Below, piece by piece: positions 56,012 through 64,000 of a stretch of DNA of 64,000 nucleotides (positions are counted from its first letter, which is position 1; the number at the start of each line of letters is the position of its first letter). The notes under the pieces were generated by a model, which was given only the letters and a program-made list of their open reading frames with translations, did not search any database and was not told the DNA's origin. This stretch comes from Phytopseudomonas daroniae (GTDB lineage: Bacteria > Pseudomonadota > Gammaproteobacteria > Pseudomonadales > Pseudomonadaceae): positions 185,540 through 249,539 of the forward strand of contig NZ_QJUI01000008.1 of NCBI RefSeq assembly GCF_004327285.1, read 5' to 3'. The translations under genes and the position numbers were made by a program.

Positions 56012-56782
56012 ATGCGGCGCGTGATTTTCAATCAGAAGGGCGGAGTGGGTAAATCCAGTATCGCCTGCAACCTGGCGGCGGTGAGCGCCTCTCAGGGTTA
56101 CCGGACGCTGCTGGTCGACCTGGATGCGCAGGCCAATTCGTCCCATTACCTGACCGGTCTGACCGGTGAGGACATCCCCATGGGTATTGCCGACTTCTTC
56201 AAGCAGACGCTTTCCAGCGGGCCGTTTTCCAAGAAGGGCAAGGTCGATATCTACGAAACCCCCTTCGACAACCTGCACGTGATCACCGCCACTGCCGAGC
56301 TGGCAGAACTGCAGCCCAAGCTGGAGCAGAAGCACAAGATCAACAAGCTGCGCAAACTGCTCGAAGAACTCTCCGAAGACTACGAGCAGATTTACCTGGA
56401 TACCCCGCCGGCACTGAATTTCTATACGGTTTCGGCGTTGATCGCTGCCGAACGCGTATTGATTCCCTTCGACTGCGATACCTTCTCGCGCAATGCCCTG
56501 TATGGCCTGCTGCGGGAAATCGAGGAGTTGAAGGAGGATCACAACGAAGCGCTGGAAGTGGAGGGCATCGTGGTCAACCAGTTCCAGCCGCGCGCTACGC
56601 TGCCGCAGCAACTGCTCGACGAACTGGTCGCCGAAGGCTTGCCGGTGTTGCCGGTGAACCTGATGAGCTCGGTAAAGATGCGTGAATCACACCAGGCCTG
56701 CACGCCGCTGATCTACCTCGATCCGCGGCACAAGCTGACCCTGCAATACGTCGCACTGCACGACCTGCTGCAGCAGGCTTGA
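56012..56782 (+). CDS. Solitary ParA-family ATPase
   Basis: A 256-residue deviant Walker A ATPase. The P-loop is KGGVGKSS (residues 8-15), [12 protein letters not shown] follows (A'), and [11 protein letters not shown] is the Walker B region. There is no N-terminal DNA-binding extension as in plasmid P1-type ParA. No parB or centromere-like repeat is adjacent, so it is not a complete partition cassette; such orphan ATPases place cargo such as chemoreceptors or carboxysomes in other systems. AGGAGG precedes the ATG, just after a MITE remnant. Its role here is unknown. Confidence 0.85.
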   Translation: MRRVIFNQKGGVGKSSIACNLAAVSASQGYRTLLVDLDAQANSSHYLTGLTGEDIPMGIADFFKQTLSSGPFSKKGKVDIYETPFDNLHVITATAELAELQPKLEQKHKINKLRKLLEELSEDYEQIYLDTPPALNFYTVSALIAAERVLIPFDCDTFSRNALYGLLREIEELKEDHNEALEVEGIVVNQFQPRATLPQQLLDELVAEGLPVLPVNLMSSVKMRESHQACTPLIYLDPRHKLTLQYVALHDLLQQA

Positions 56783-56820
56783 TTGTCGCGCTGCCGCGCT
56801 AAGGGCGCTGCTGCTTGCTT

Positions 56821-56859
56821 GGGTAACCCGGTGTTGAGCGAAGCGATACCCGGGTTGCG
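56821..56859. repeat. Hairpin repeat between parA and the Usp gene
   Basis: GGGTAACCCGGTG and CGATACCCGGGTTGC pair in inverse orientation around TTGAGCGAAG. This is a common Pseudomonas repeat form and lies where two convergent genes meet, so it may end both transcripts. Confidence 0.6.
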
Positions 56860-56862
56860 AGG

Positions 56863-57660
56863 CTAGCGAACCACGAACACGTCGCAGGGCGCCTTGTGCA
56901 GGAAGTGCTGGGCCAGGCTGCCGAGCAGTGCCTGGGACAGCGCACCTCGGCCGTGGCTGCCCAGCACCAGCAGATCGCTGTCGCGACTTTTCAACTGTTC
57001 CTGCAGGCAACGCAGGATGCCACCCTCGTGAACCGTATGGCTCAACTGCGGCCCTGACGGCGGTAGATTTTGCGTTTCGTCCTGCAGCAACTGGTCGATC
57101 AGCGCATGCTGGATTTCCACCTGGCTGCGTACCTGATCGGGTGTGCCCTTGTCCGGCTCGAAAACATGTACCGCGTGCAGCTCGGCGTCCTGGGGCAACA
57201 GTTCATAGGCTCCGGCCAGCGCGCTGCAGGCGCACAAGGAAAAGTCGATGGCAGCCACGGCCTTCTGATAGGGGCCTTTGCTCGAATGCGCGACCAGCAG
57301 GAGCGGCACCGGGCAATGGCGGGCGATGCGGTCGAGGCTGGTGCCGGAAAAGAACTCGTGGCGTTCCAGGTGACCGCCGAGTACCAGCAGGTCGTAATCG
57401 CCTTCCTGCAGGTGCTGGAGCACCACCTCCGACGGTTTGCCGCTGCGCAGGTGCAGGGTGCTGCCTGGCGGCGCAGATTGGCTGATGCTGCTGTCCAGCG
57501 CCTGCCTGGTCTGGTCGTGCGCCTGTTCATTCTGGCCCGGATCGAGCACATGCAGCACGCTCAGGCGGGCGCCATGCTGCTGCGCCAGTTGAGCGGCCCG
57601 GCGTAGCGCCAGTTCAGCGGTACCACGCAGATCATGGGCAATCAGAATGTGCTTGAACAT
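56863..57660 (-). CDS. Tandem-domain universal stress protein
   Basis: A 265-residue protein with two Usp domains. The first starts FKHILIAHDLRGTAELALRRA and ends near 130 (LLLVAHSS); the second starts YQKAVAAIDFSLCACSALAGA and ends with LLVLGSHGRGALSQALLGSLA. The latter is the G-2X-G-9X-G(S) ATP-binding motif. Usp proteins act in the cytosol under starvation and oxidative or envelope stress. It is convergent with parA and followed on the minus strand by nothing coded in the same direction for 80 bases. Individual function is unknown. Confidence 0.9.
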   Translation of the reverse strand: MFKHILIAHDLRGTAELALRRAAQLAQQHGARLSVLHVLDPGQNEQAHDQTRQALDSSISQSAPPGSTLHLRSGKPSEVVLQHLQEGDYDLLVLGGHLERHEFFSGTSLDRIARHCPVPLLLVAHSSKGPYQKAVAAIDFSLCACSALAGAYELLPQDAELHAVHVFEPDKGTPDQVRSQVEIQHALIDQLLQDETQNLPPSGPQLSHTVHEGGILRCLQEQLKSRDSDLLVLGSHGRGALSQALLGSLAQHFLHKAPCDVFVVR

Positions 57661-57783
57661 GGCGCTCTCCTGCCTGGCGATGCCCCACCGGTGCGGTGGC
57701 TCGCCTGGCTATTGTGTTCCATGGATTAGCCTGCTTTTTGACCTCTTGCAAGGTCAGGTGTCAGTCGGCTCGCTCGCGATTCA

Positions 57784-58218
57784 TCAGACTCCCTGGGTGT
57801 TCAGCCAGGCGAGCAACTGCGGCAAGGGCAAAGCACCGCTTTGCCGGGCCACCTCCTTGCCGTCACGAAACAGAATCAGGCTGGGAATCGAGCGGATACC
57901 CAACTGGGTGGACAACTGCGGGTTGGCTTCGCTGTCCAGTTTGCCCAGCCGGCAGCGGGTGCGCAGTTCGCTGGCCGCTTGCGTGAAGGTCGGCGCGAAG
58001 CTGCGACAGGGCCCGCACCATGAGGCCCAGACATCCACCAGCAAGGGCAGATCGCCCTTGAGCTGCGTGGCGAAGTTGCCCTGGCTCAGGTCGAACGGTA
58101 TCCCCGGCAACACCTCGGCCTTGCAATGGCCACAGCGCGGCGCCTCGCCCAGGCGTGCGGCGGGTATGCGGTTGAGGCTGCTGCAGCTGGGGCAGGGGAT
58201 GATCGGTGAATCGCTCAT
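57784..58218 (-). CDS. trxC: Thioredoxin 2
   Basis: A 144-residue cytosolic disulfide reductase. The N-terminal zinc ribbon has CPSC (residues 9-12) and CGHC (about 29-32), as in E. coli TrxC, and the active site is WASWCGPCRSF near 62-72. The cis-Pro lies in IRSIPSLILF. It is reduced by thioredoxin reductase and often belongs to the oxidative stress response. It lies 74 bases after the permease gene on the same strand; co-transcription is possible. Confidence 0.95.
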   Translation of the reverse strand: MSDSPIIPCPSCSSLNRIPAARLGEAPRCGHCKAEVLPGIPFDLSQGNFATQLKGDLPLLVDVWASWCGPCRSFAPTFTQAASELRTRCRLGKLDSEANPQLSTQLGIRSIPSLILFRDGKEVARQSGALPLPQLLAWLNTQGV

Positions 58219-58292
58219 GACAGGCTCCGGAAAAGTCGTGCAACTTTCCGGCAGCCTATGGGCTGCGGCCCGTCATCGCAAGGCGCAGGTTC

Positions 58293-59270
58293 TTACGTCA
58301 GACTGGCGTAGATGTTGTACCCACTGATCAGCGTGATCAGGCAGCCGACGATGGTCAGCAGGGTGCGTGCCGACAGCGTCTTGCACAGCAGCGCGGCCAG
58401 CGGCGCGGCGAACATGCCGCCGAAGACCAGGCCGGCGACCATCAGCCAGGTATCCGGCTGACCGGCCAGGAGGATGAAGGAGGTGGCGCTGGTGATGGTC
58501 AGGAAGAATTCGGCGAAATTGACCGAGCCGATGGTGGTACGCGGGTCGCTGCCCGAGCCGAGCAGGCTGCTGGTGACCACCGGGCCCCAGCCACCGCCAC
58601 CGGCGGCGTCGACGAAGCCGCCGAACAAGGCCAGCTTGCCGACGTGTTTGGGCTCCTTCTTGACCAACCGCACGTGGCGATAGGCCTTGCGCAGGATGTA
58701 CAGGCCCATCAGCAACAGGTAGGCGGAGATGAAAGGCTTCATCACGTCGCCGTCAAAGGTGGTGATCAGCACCGCGCCGAGAATCGCCCCGATCATGCCC
58801 GGCAGCAGCAGGCGCAGAAAAAGCGCCTTGTTGACGTTACCCAGCTTGGCATGGGAAATCCCCGACAGGCCGGTAGTGAACACCTCGGCGATATGCACGC
58901 TGGCACTGGCCGCCGCAGGTGTGGCGCCGGTGCTGAGCAGGAAGGTCGTGGCGGTGATGCCATAGGCCATGCCCAGTGCGCCGTCGATGACCTGAGCGAA
59001 GAAACCGACCGCCACGGCGCTCCAGAAGGCGCGGCTGGTCAGGGCATCCTCGATGATTTCCAGGCCGGTGCTTTCATGATTGCCGAAGAACAGGCGCCAG
59101 GCGAGAAACAGCAGCAGGCCAGCCAGGGTGAGGATGGCGAACCACATGGCGGCACGCAGGATCGGGTGGTTGTCCGGGTGGGAAACGAAGTCTTCCACGG
59201 GGGGTAATCCCAGCGCCTGGTGTTCATCGTTGACCGGGCTGTTGCTGAGATCGAGATTGCGAATTTTCAT
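58293..59270 (-). CDS. TauE/SafE (TSUP) family permease
   Basis: A 325-residue membrane protein. About 40 N-terminal residues are cytoplasmic; a first segment (AAMWFAILTLAGLLLFLAW, near 41-59) precedes the TSUP domain, whose repeats begin GFFAQVIDGALGMAYGITATT and GGFVDAAGGGGWGPVVTSSLL. The two related GxxGxxxGxxxG-like motifs mark the family, which exports or imports sulfite, sulfonates or related anions. The extra N-terminal helix and long tail are seen in some proteobacterial members. Substrate unknown. The region 59271-59494 to the divergent hydrolase gene shows no clear regulatory site. Confidence 0.88.
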   Translation of the reverse strand: MKIRNLDLSNSPVNDEHQALGLPPVEDFVSHPDNHPILRAAMWFAILTLAGLLLFLAWRLFFGNHESTGLEIIEDALTSRAFWSAVAVGFFAQVIDGALGMAYGITATTFLLSTGATPAAASASVHIAEVFTTGLSGISHAKLGNVNKALFLRLLLPGMIGAILGAVLITTFDGDVMKPFISAYLLLMGLYILRKAYRHVRLVKKEPKHVGKLALFGGFVDAAGGGGWGPVVTSSLLGSGSDPRTTIGSVNFAEFFLTITSATSFILLAGQPDTWLMVAGLVFGGMFAAPLAALLCKTLSARTLLTIVGCLITLISGYNIYASLT

Positions 59271-59494
59271 GCGGTGTAAAGGCCTGACAGCGGGTGGTAG
59301 AACAGGCGTATTGAAGCGGCGCCGACGATAGACGGCTTTTGTCGATGAGTCTAAGAACCTTTGGAAAGGTCTATATGCCTATTCGGTTTAATAGATAAGC
59401 AAATGTTGAATGGTCGGCTATAGCAAGACTGCGCACCAACGTTCGTGCGTAACGAGGGTTATCATGGATCGTTTGTGGTCCGGGAGATTGAAGC

Positions 59495-60967
59495 ATGAAG
59501 GCGGTGGTGAAGAAGTGGGTGCGCCTGACCGGGTTGGTTGTCGCTGTGACTGCACTGACCTTTTTCGCCTTGCGGATTTACGATGCCCAGAGCAAGCCCG
59601 ACCTGAGCCCCTGGCACACCTTCGTGCCCCACGAGCTGAGCGCCAACGAGCTGGATGCCGGGAGTTGGCAGGATTATCTGCTGGCCGAGCAGGCACTGTT
59701 CGCCTCGCTACCGGACAAGGTCTACCAGCGCCTCGATGATGCCGAGCGCGTGCCGGATAACCGTTACTTCGCCGATAGCCCTCTGAATGCCTCGCGCTTC
59801 GAGTGGGACTGGAACCGTTCTTACGTGCTGGAGCCCGGTGGCAAGCCAAAAGGCGCGGCGGTCATGCTGCACGGGCTGAGCGATTCACCCTATAGCCTGC
59901 GGCATATCGCCAAGGTGTATCGCGACGCCGGCTTCATCGTCGTAGGCCTGCGTCTGCCGGGGCATGGCACCACGCCCGGCGCGCTGACCGATGTGACCTG
60001 GCAGGACTGGCTGGCGGCTACGCGCCTGGCCGTTCGTGAAGCCAGGCGTCTGACCGACGCCGGTGATCCGCTGCATCTGGTCGGCTATTCGGCAGGCGGT
60101 GGCCTGGCCCTCAAGTACGCCCTAGATGCACTCGGCAACGATGAGCTGGCGCGGCCGGATCGCCTGACGCTGATCTCGCCGATGATCGGCGTGGCCGGCT
60201 ATGCCCGCTTCGCCGGGCTGGCGGGGCTGCCGGCGGTCTTCCCGGCTTTTGCCAAGGCCGCCTGGCTGGACGTGCTGCCCGAGTACAACCCGTTCAAGTA
60301 CAACTCCTTCGCCCTCAACGCCGCGCGCCAGTCCTACCTGTTCACCACGGCGCTGCAGGAACAGATCGCTACGCTGAGCGAACGTGGAGCGCTGCAGGAT
60401 CTGCCGCCGCTGCTGACGTTCCAGTCGCTGGTCGATTACACCGTCAGCACACCCGCAGTGGTTGGTGCCTTGTATGGTCACCTGTCCGACAATGGCAGCG
60501 AGCTGGTGCTGTTCGACCTCAATCGTTTCGTCGACTTCGGGCCGTTGCTCGGTGCCCACGCCAAGTCGCCCACCGACCTGCTGCCACCCGCGCCCCGCGA
60601 TTACCGAACCACGCTGGTCGGCAATGCCTCGCCGCAGACGCTGGATGCTGCTGCCCGCATCACCGAGGCCGGCGCGTCGGACGAGCAGGTGACGCCGCTC
60701 GGCCTGGCGTTTCCCCGTGAAGTGTTCTCCCTGTCCCACGTCGCCCTGCCATTTCCGCTGAGCGACTCGTTGTACGGTTTGCAGCCCGATGAACCGGAAG
60801 ACTATGGCGTGCACCTCGGTGCATTGTCAGTGCGCGGCGAACGAGGCGTGCTGCTGGTCAGCATGGAGGCGCTACAGCGGGTGACGTCCAATCCCTTCTA
60901 TCCCTATATGGTCGAGCGCCTGCGCGAGCATGCGGGGCTTGAGGCGGCCAGGCGTAGGGCGTATTAG
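59495..60967 (+). CDS. Membrane-anchored alpha/beta hydrolase
   Basis: A 490-residue hydrolase. An N-terminal segment (about residues 11-27, LTGLVVAVTALTFFALR) anchors or exports it. AAVMLHGLSDSPYS (HG near 126) forms the oxyanion region, and HLVGYSAGGGLALKYA holds the nucleophile Ser199 (GxSxGG). A late conserved VFSLSHVALPFPLSD is likely to carry the catalytic His. The family includes monoacylglycerol lipases and esterases; the substrate is unknown. The last codons and stop TAG lie in a REP repeat, so the original C-terminus may have been replaced. The start after GAAGC is weak. Confidence 0.85.
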   Translation: MKAVVKKWVRLTGLVVAVTALTFFALRIYDAQSKPDLSPWHTFVPHELSANELDAGSWQDYLLAEQALFASLPDKVYQRLDDAERVPDNRYFADSPLNASRFEWDWNRSYVLEPGGKPKGAAVMLHGLSDSPYSLRHIAKVYRDAGFIVVGLRLPGHGTTPGALTDVTWQDWLAATRLAVREARRLTDAGDPLHLVGYSAGGGLALKYALDALGNDELARPDRLTLISPMIGVAGYARFAGLAGLPAVFPAFAKAAWLDVLPEYNPFKYNSFALNAARQSYLFTTALQEQIATLSERGALQDLPPLLTFQSLVDYTVSTPAVVGALYGHLSDNGSELVLFDLNRFVDFGPLLGAHAKSPTDLLPPAPRDYRTTLVGNASPQTLDAAARITEAGASDEQVTPLGLAFPREVFSLSHVALPFPLSDSLYGLQPDEPEDYGVHLGALSVRGERGVLLVSMEALQRVTSNPFYPYMVERLREHAGLEAARRRAY

Positions 60968-61040
60968 CCGAAGGCGTATCCGCCACCTGCTCCAGCCATT
61001 ACGCAGTAAACCGCAGATTACGCTTCGCCCCGCGAGTAGC
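60953..61040. repeat. REP-like inverted repeat at the end of the hydrolase gene
   Basis: GTAGGGCGTATTAGCCGAAG and the following GCGTATCCGCC face CGCAGATTACGCTTCGCC and GAGTAGCCCTAC in inverse orientation. This is the same family as 30768-30842 and 63724-63878. The hydrolase stop codon (60965-60967) lies inside it. The element fills the gap to the convergent OsmC-YcaO gene. Confidence 0.75.
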
Positions 61041-61049
61041 CCTACACGA

Positions 61050-63269
61050 TTAGCTGGATAACGCCGCTACCCTGGCTCTGGCCGCATGCAGCTTCTTGTA
61101 GCTATCGATCAGGCGCAGATGCCTGTCGAGGCCTTCCAGCTTCATGCTCGTCGGCGTCAGGCCGTAGAAGCGTACGCTGCCGTCCACCGAGCCGATGGCG
61201 GCGTCCATCCGCTCGTTGCCGAACATGCGGCGGAAGTTGGCTTCGTAGTCCGCCAGCTCCAGGTCTTCATCGAGCTGCATTTCCAGCACTGCATTGACGG
61301 CCTGGTAGAACAGGCCGCGCTCGACGGTGTTGTCGTTGTACTGCAGGAACATTTCCACCGCCTCTTTCGCCTCGTCGGTCTTCTGCAAGGCGAGATAGAT
61401 CAGCAGCTTCAACTCGAGGATCGTCAACTGGCCCCAGGCCGTGTTGTCGTCGAACTCGATGCCGATCAGGGTGGCGATATCGGTGTAATCATCCAGCTCG
61501 CTTTCCACCAGACGCTCGGCCAGCGACTCCAGCTCGGCGTCGTCGAGACGGTGCAGGTTGAGAATGTCGGCGCGGAAGAACAGTGCCTTGTTGGTGTTAT
61601 CCCAGATCAGATCGTCCACCGGATAGATTTCCGAGTAGCCCGGCACCAGGATGCGGCAGGCCGTGGCGCCCAGGTCGTCGTACACCGCCATGTACGCCTC
61701 CTTGCCCATGCCTTCGAGGATGCCGAACAGGGTCGCGGCCTCCTGGGCATTGGCGCTTTCTTTTTCACTGGAGCCGCCCTGGCCGGAGAAGTCCCACTCG
61801 ACGAACTCATACTCCGACCTGGCACTGAAGAAGCGCCACGAGACCACGCCGCTGGAATCGATGAAGTGCTCGACGAAGTTGTTCGGCTCGGTGACCGCGT
61901 GGCCTTCGAAAGTAGGCTGGGGCAGATCGTTGAGGCCTTCGAAACTGCGACCCTGCAGCAATTCGGTGAGGCTGCGTTCCAATGCGACTTCAAAGCTGGG
62001 GTGCGCGCCGAACGAGGCGAACACGCCGCCGGTGCGCGGGTTCATCAGGGTCACGCACATCACCGGGAATTCGCCTCCCAGGGACGCGTCCTTCACCAGC
62101 ACCGGAAAGCCCTGGGCTTCCAGGCCCTGGATACCGGCGAGGATCGCGGGATATTTCGCCAGCACATCCGCCGGTACATCCGGCAGCGCGAATTCACCTT
62201 CGATGATCTCGCGCTTCACCGCCCGCTCGAAGATCTCCGACAGGCACTGCACCTGAGCTTCGGCCAGGGTATTACCGGCGCTCATGCCGTTGCTGAGGTA
62301 CAGGTTCTCGATCAGGTTGGAGGGGAAATACACCACCTCGCCATCCGACTGGCGCACGAACGGCAGCGAGACGATGCCGCGCTCTTCATTACCGGAGTTG
62401 GTGTCGAACAGATGCGAACCGCGTAGCTCGCCATCGCGGTTGTAGATATTCAGGCAATACTCGTCGAGGATCTCCGCCGGCAGCGCGTCCTTGCGGCCGG
62501 GCTGGAACCAGCGCTCGTTCGGGTAATGCACGAATGGCGCGTTGGCGATGTCTTCGCCCCAGAACTGATCGTTGTAGAAGAAATTACAGTTCAGCCGCTC
62601 GATGAATTCGCCCAGCGCCGACGCCAGCGCGGCTTCCTTGGTGGCGCCCTTGCCATTGGTGAAGCACATCGGCGAGCTTGCATCGCGGATATGCAGCGAC
62701 CATACGTTGGGCACGATATTGCGCCACGAGGCGATCTCGATCTTCATGCCCAGGTCGGCCAGGATGCCCGACATATTGGCGATGGTCTGCTCCAGTGGCA
62801 GATCCTTGCCGGCAATGAAGGTACTGGTTTGCGCACCGTCGCTCGGAATCAGCAGCGCCTGGGCATCGGCATCCAGATTCTCCACTTCCTCGATGATGAA
62901 CTCCGGCCCGGCCTGCACCACCTTCTTCACGGTGCAGCGGTCGATGGAGCGCAGGATGCCCTGGCGATCCTTGTCGGAGATATCGGCGGGCAGCTCGACC
63001 TGGATCTTGAAGATCTGCGCGTAGCGGTTTTCCGGGTCGACGATGTTGTTCTGCGACAGGCGGATGTTGTCGGTGGGAATGTCACGGGTCTGGCAGTACA
63101 GCTTGACGAAGTAGGCCGCACACAAGGCCGACGAAGCCAGGAAGTAGTCGAACGGCCCCGGCGCCGAGCCATCGCCCTTGTAGCGGATAGGCTGATCGGC
63201 GATCACCGTGAAGTCATCGAACTTGGCTTCAAGTCGAAGGTTGTCGAGAAAGTTGACCTTGATTTCCAT
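61050..63269 (-). CDS. OsmC domain/YcaO domain-containing protein
   Basis: A 739-residue protein. An N-terminal OsmC-like domain (residues 1-130; IKVNFLDNLRLEAKFDDFTV, then GPFDYFLASSALCAAYFVK with a redox Cys) precedes a YcaO domain (about 150-560). The YcaO part has the ATP-binding SAGNTLAEAQVQCLSEIFER and ATKEAALASALGEFIERLN pattern with the conserved Glu residues, and ends in a helical, TPR-like C-terminal region. E. coli YcaO, which shares the C-terminal part, assists beta-methylthiolation of ribosomal protein S12; other YcaO proteins make azolines in RiPPs. No precursor peptide is near. ATG 63269 gives the natural N-terminus; the frame extends to 63305. Confidence 0.9.
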   Translation of the reverse strand: MEIKVNFLDNLRLEAKFDDFTVIADQPIRYKGDGSAPGPFDYFLASSALCAAYFVKLYCQTRDIPTDNIRLSQNNIVDPENRYAQIFKIQVELPADISDKDRQGILRSIDRCTVKKVVQAGPEFIIEEVENLDADAQALLIPSDGAQTSTFIAGKDLPLEQTIANMSGILADLGMKIEIASWRNIVPNVWSLHIRDASSPMCFTNGKGATKEAALASALGEFIERLNCNFFYNDQFWGEDIANAPFVHYPNERWFQPGRKDALPAEILDEYCLNIYNRDGELRGSHLFDTNSGNEERGIVSLPFVRQSDGEVVYFPSNLIENLYLSNGMSAGNTLAEAQVQCLSEIFERAVKREIIEGEFALPDVPADVLAKYPAILAGIQGLEAQGFPVLVKDASLGGEFPVMCVTLMNPRTGGVFASFGAHPSFEVALERSLTELLQGRSFEGLNDLPQPTFEGHAVTEPNNFVEHFIDSSGVVSWRFFSARSEYEFVEWDFSGQGGSSEKESANAQEAATLFGILEGMGKEAYMAVYDDLGATACRILVPGYSEIYPVDDLIWDNTNKALFFRADILNLHRLDDAELESLAERLVESELDDYTDIATLIGIEFDDNTAWGQLTILELKLLIYLALQKTDEAKEAVEMFLQYNDNTVERGLFYQAVNAVLEMQLDEDLELADYEANFRRMFGNERMDAAIGSVDGSVRFYGLTPTSMKLEGLDRHLRLIDSYKKLHAARARVAALSS

Positions 63270-63437
63270 GCGCGAGCACCAGCGAGTAAAACGAATGGCC
63301 GGCATTATCCGGGTTTTCAGTGGGAAGTCTTGTGCGGGGTGGGGATGGCGGCTGAGTGGCTTCCGAGGATCTGTCTGCTGGAATCAGGGCTGCCAGCGCG
63401 CATACTGGCCTGCGTCACAAACCATCGGGGGAGTCTT

Positions 63438-63684
63438 ATGTCCGCTATCTATGATTCTCATGCCGCCAAGCGAGCTGCTAGCGTCAGAATAAATGGGGAT
63501 TTACTCAACAAAGCCAGGGGCCTGAGACATCGACTTGTCTGCGGTTCTGGAGGAGGCGCTGATTGAGGCTTTTAGGGACAAGCAGCGTGGGCGATGGCTG
63601 GCAGAGAATCGCCAGGCTATTGCTGCTTACAATCGACACGTGGAATCGAATGGCGTGTTCAGCGACGATTTGCGGAGCTTCTGA
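63438..63684 (+). pseudogene. ccdA-like antitoxin gene with a one-base frameshift
   Basis: ATG 63438 starts SAIYDSHAAKRAASVRINGD and the following LLNKARGL, then the frame breaks. The next frame continues IDLSAVLEEALIEAFRDKQR, then GRWLAENRQAIAAYNRHV and ESNGVFSDDLRSF with a TGA at 63682-63684, the classic CcdA ending. Removing one G near 63526 restores GLNIDLSAVL, as in intact CcdA. So the gene is either a pseudogene or carries a sequencing error. No ccdB follows; only a short trace (FVAYNP) in the next bases might be its start. Confidence 0.8.
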
Positions 63685-63723
63685 CGCTTCTGTTCGTTGC
63701 CTACAACCCGGTAAGACCTGAGT

Positions 63724-63878
63724 TAGCCCGTAGGGCGTATTAGCCGCAGGCGTAATCCGCCGAAAGAAAGTGGCATCACCGCGCCCCGAACAGCAGAGCG
63801 GCCCACACGAGGTGAGGCGTTCAGCCTATCAGCGTATATAGCCGATTCGCGGTAAACGACGGATTACGCTTCGCTAGG
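63724..63878. repeat. REP-like inverted repeat interrupted by an IS element
   Basis: GCGTATTAGCCGCAGGCGTA and the following ATCCGCC face GACGGATTACGCTTCGCTA in inverse orientation. The right arm stops abruptly at CTA, where the copy at 30768 continues ATCCAACC; the IS end GGGCCTGTTGA begins there. Confidence 0.75.
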
Positions 63879-64000
63879 GCCTGTTGAGATTCATCGTGAA
63901 TTGATAATGGCAGCGGCAAGATTGACCATGGCGCAAAAGCTTGCATCGGTCTTGTCACAGCGCATTGCAATACGCTTGAACTCCTTGAGTTTGCAAAAGA
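63877..64000 (-). mobile_element. IS5-type insertion sequence, one end (truncated by window)
   Basis: The terminal repeat GGGCCTGTTGAG starts at 63877 after a TA dinucleotide; the transposase 3' end follows 14 bases further. The element extends beyond the window, so its other end and length are unknown. Its end sequence resembles those of the MITE at 39803 and its short form at 55944. Confidence 0.75.
63891..64000 (-). CDS. IS5-family transposase, C-terminal end (partial)
   Basis: The minus-strand frame ends with FCKLKEFKRIAMRCDKTDAS, then FCAMVNLAAAIINSR and a TGA at 63893-63891. The DKTDASF...LAA pattern with KEFKRIA is the usual C-terminus of IS5-group DDE transposases (IS427-like). The N-terminal part with the catalytic Asp residues lies outside the window, so activity cannot be judged. 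It is short here and not covered by a complete start codon. Confidence 0.8.
   Translation of the reverse strand, partial: FCKLKEFKRIAMRCDKTDASFCAMVNLAAAIINSR

Overview
The window comes from a high-GC gammaproteobacterium, almost certainly Pseudomonas sensu lato. The order malic enzyme - ponA - pilMNOPQ - aroK - aroB - SPOR protein - gltB - gltD - hemE is the conserved Pseudomonas backbone. The cynFABDS cluster inserted in it recalls the P. pseudoalcaligenes / mendocina / oleovorans group (inference; no database was searched).

Layout. 1-17.6 kb is core: the 3' end of malic enzyme, divergent ponA and pilM-Q (type IV pilus alignment complex and secretin), aroKB (shikimate pathway), a DamX-like SPOR protein, and gltBD (glutamate synthase). 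17.7-24.6 kb is an accessory nitrogen island between gltD and hemE: a GldA-type dehydrogenase, then cynF (sigma-54 activator) divergent from cynABDS (cyanate ABC transporter and cyanase). A -24/-12 promoter and three copies of ACGA-N4-TCGT lie between cynF and cynA. 24.7-27.2 kb holds hemE, a small membrane protein, a decayed ABC-transporter ATPase and a DUF2141 protein.

27.2-55.7 kb is one large pigment/lipid locus. A plus-strand operon (DarA-like and DarB-like enzymes, a small unknown protein, a BtrH-type protein) should make a dialkylresorcinol. It faces a minus-strand block (short KS-like protein, KS, ACP, ABC permease and ATPase, hotdog dehydratase). Then comes a minus-strand aryl polyene (APE) operon of about 20 genes, in nearly the apeC-to-apeR order, with additions: an aromatic amino acid ammonia-lyase, a flavin-dependent halogenase-like enzyme, a CPA2-type antiporter, and a ligase-dehydratase fusion. 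Together they predict a flexirubin-like aryl polyene/dialkylresorcinol product, possibly halogenated. The most striking local feature is a 263-bp MITE-like element inserted in the stop/start overlap of the ApeO-type ketosynthase and the ApeP-type dehydratase. It shifts the frame past the old stop and fuses both enzymes into one 650-codon ORF.

55.9-64 kb holds a solitary ParA ATPase, a tandem universal stress protein, thioredoxin 2, a TauE/SafE permease, an anchored alpha/beta hydrolase, an OsmC-YcaO protein, a frameshifted ccdA-like antitoxin, and the end of an IS5-type element inserted in a REP-like repeat. No tRNA, rRNA or CRISPR array was seen. Repeats of several families (REP-like palindromes, TIR-flanked MITEs) are concentrated in the accessory parts.
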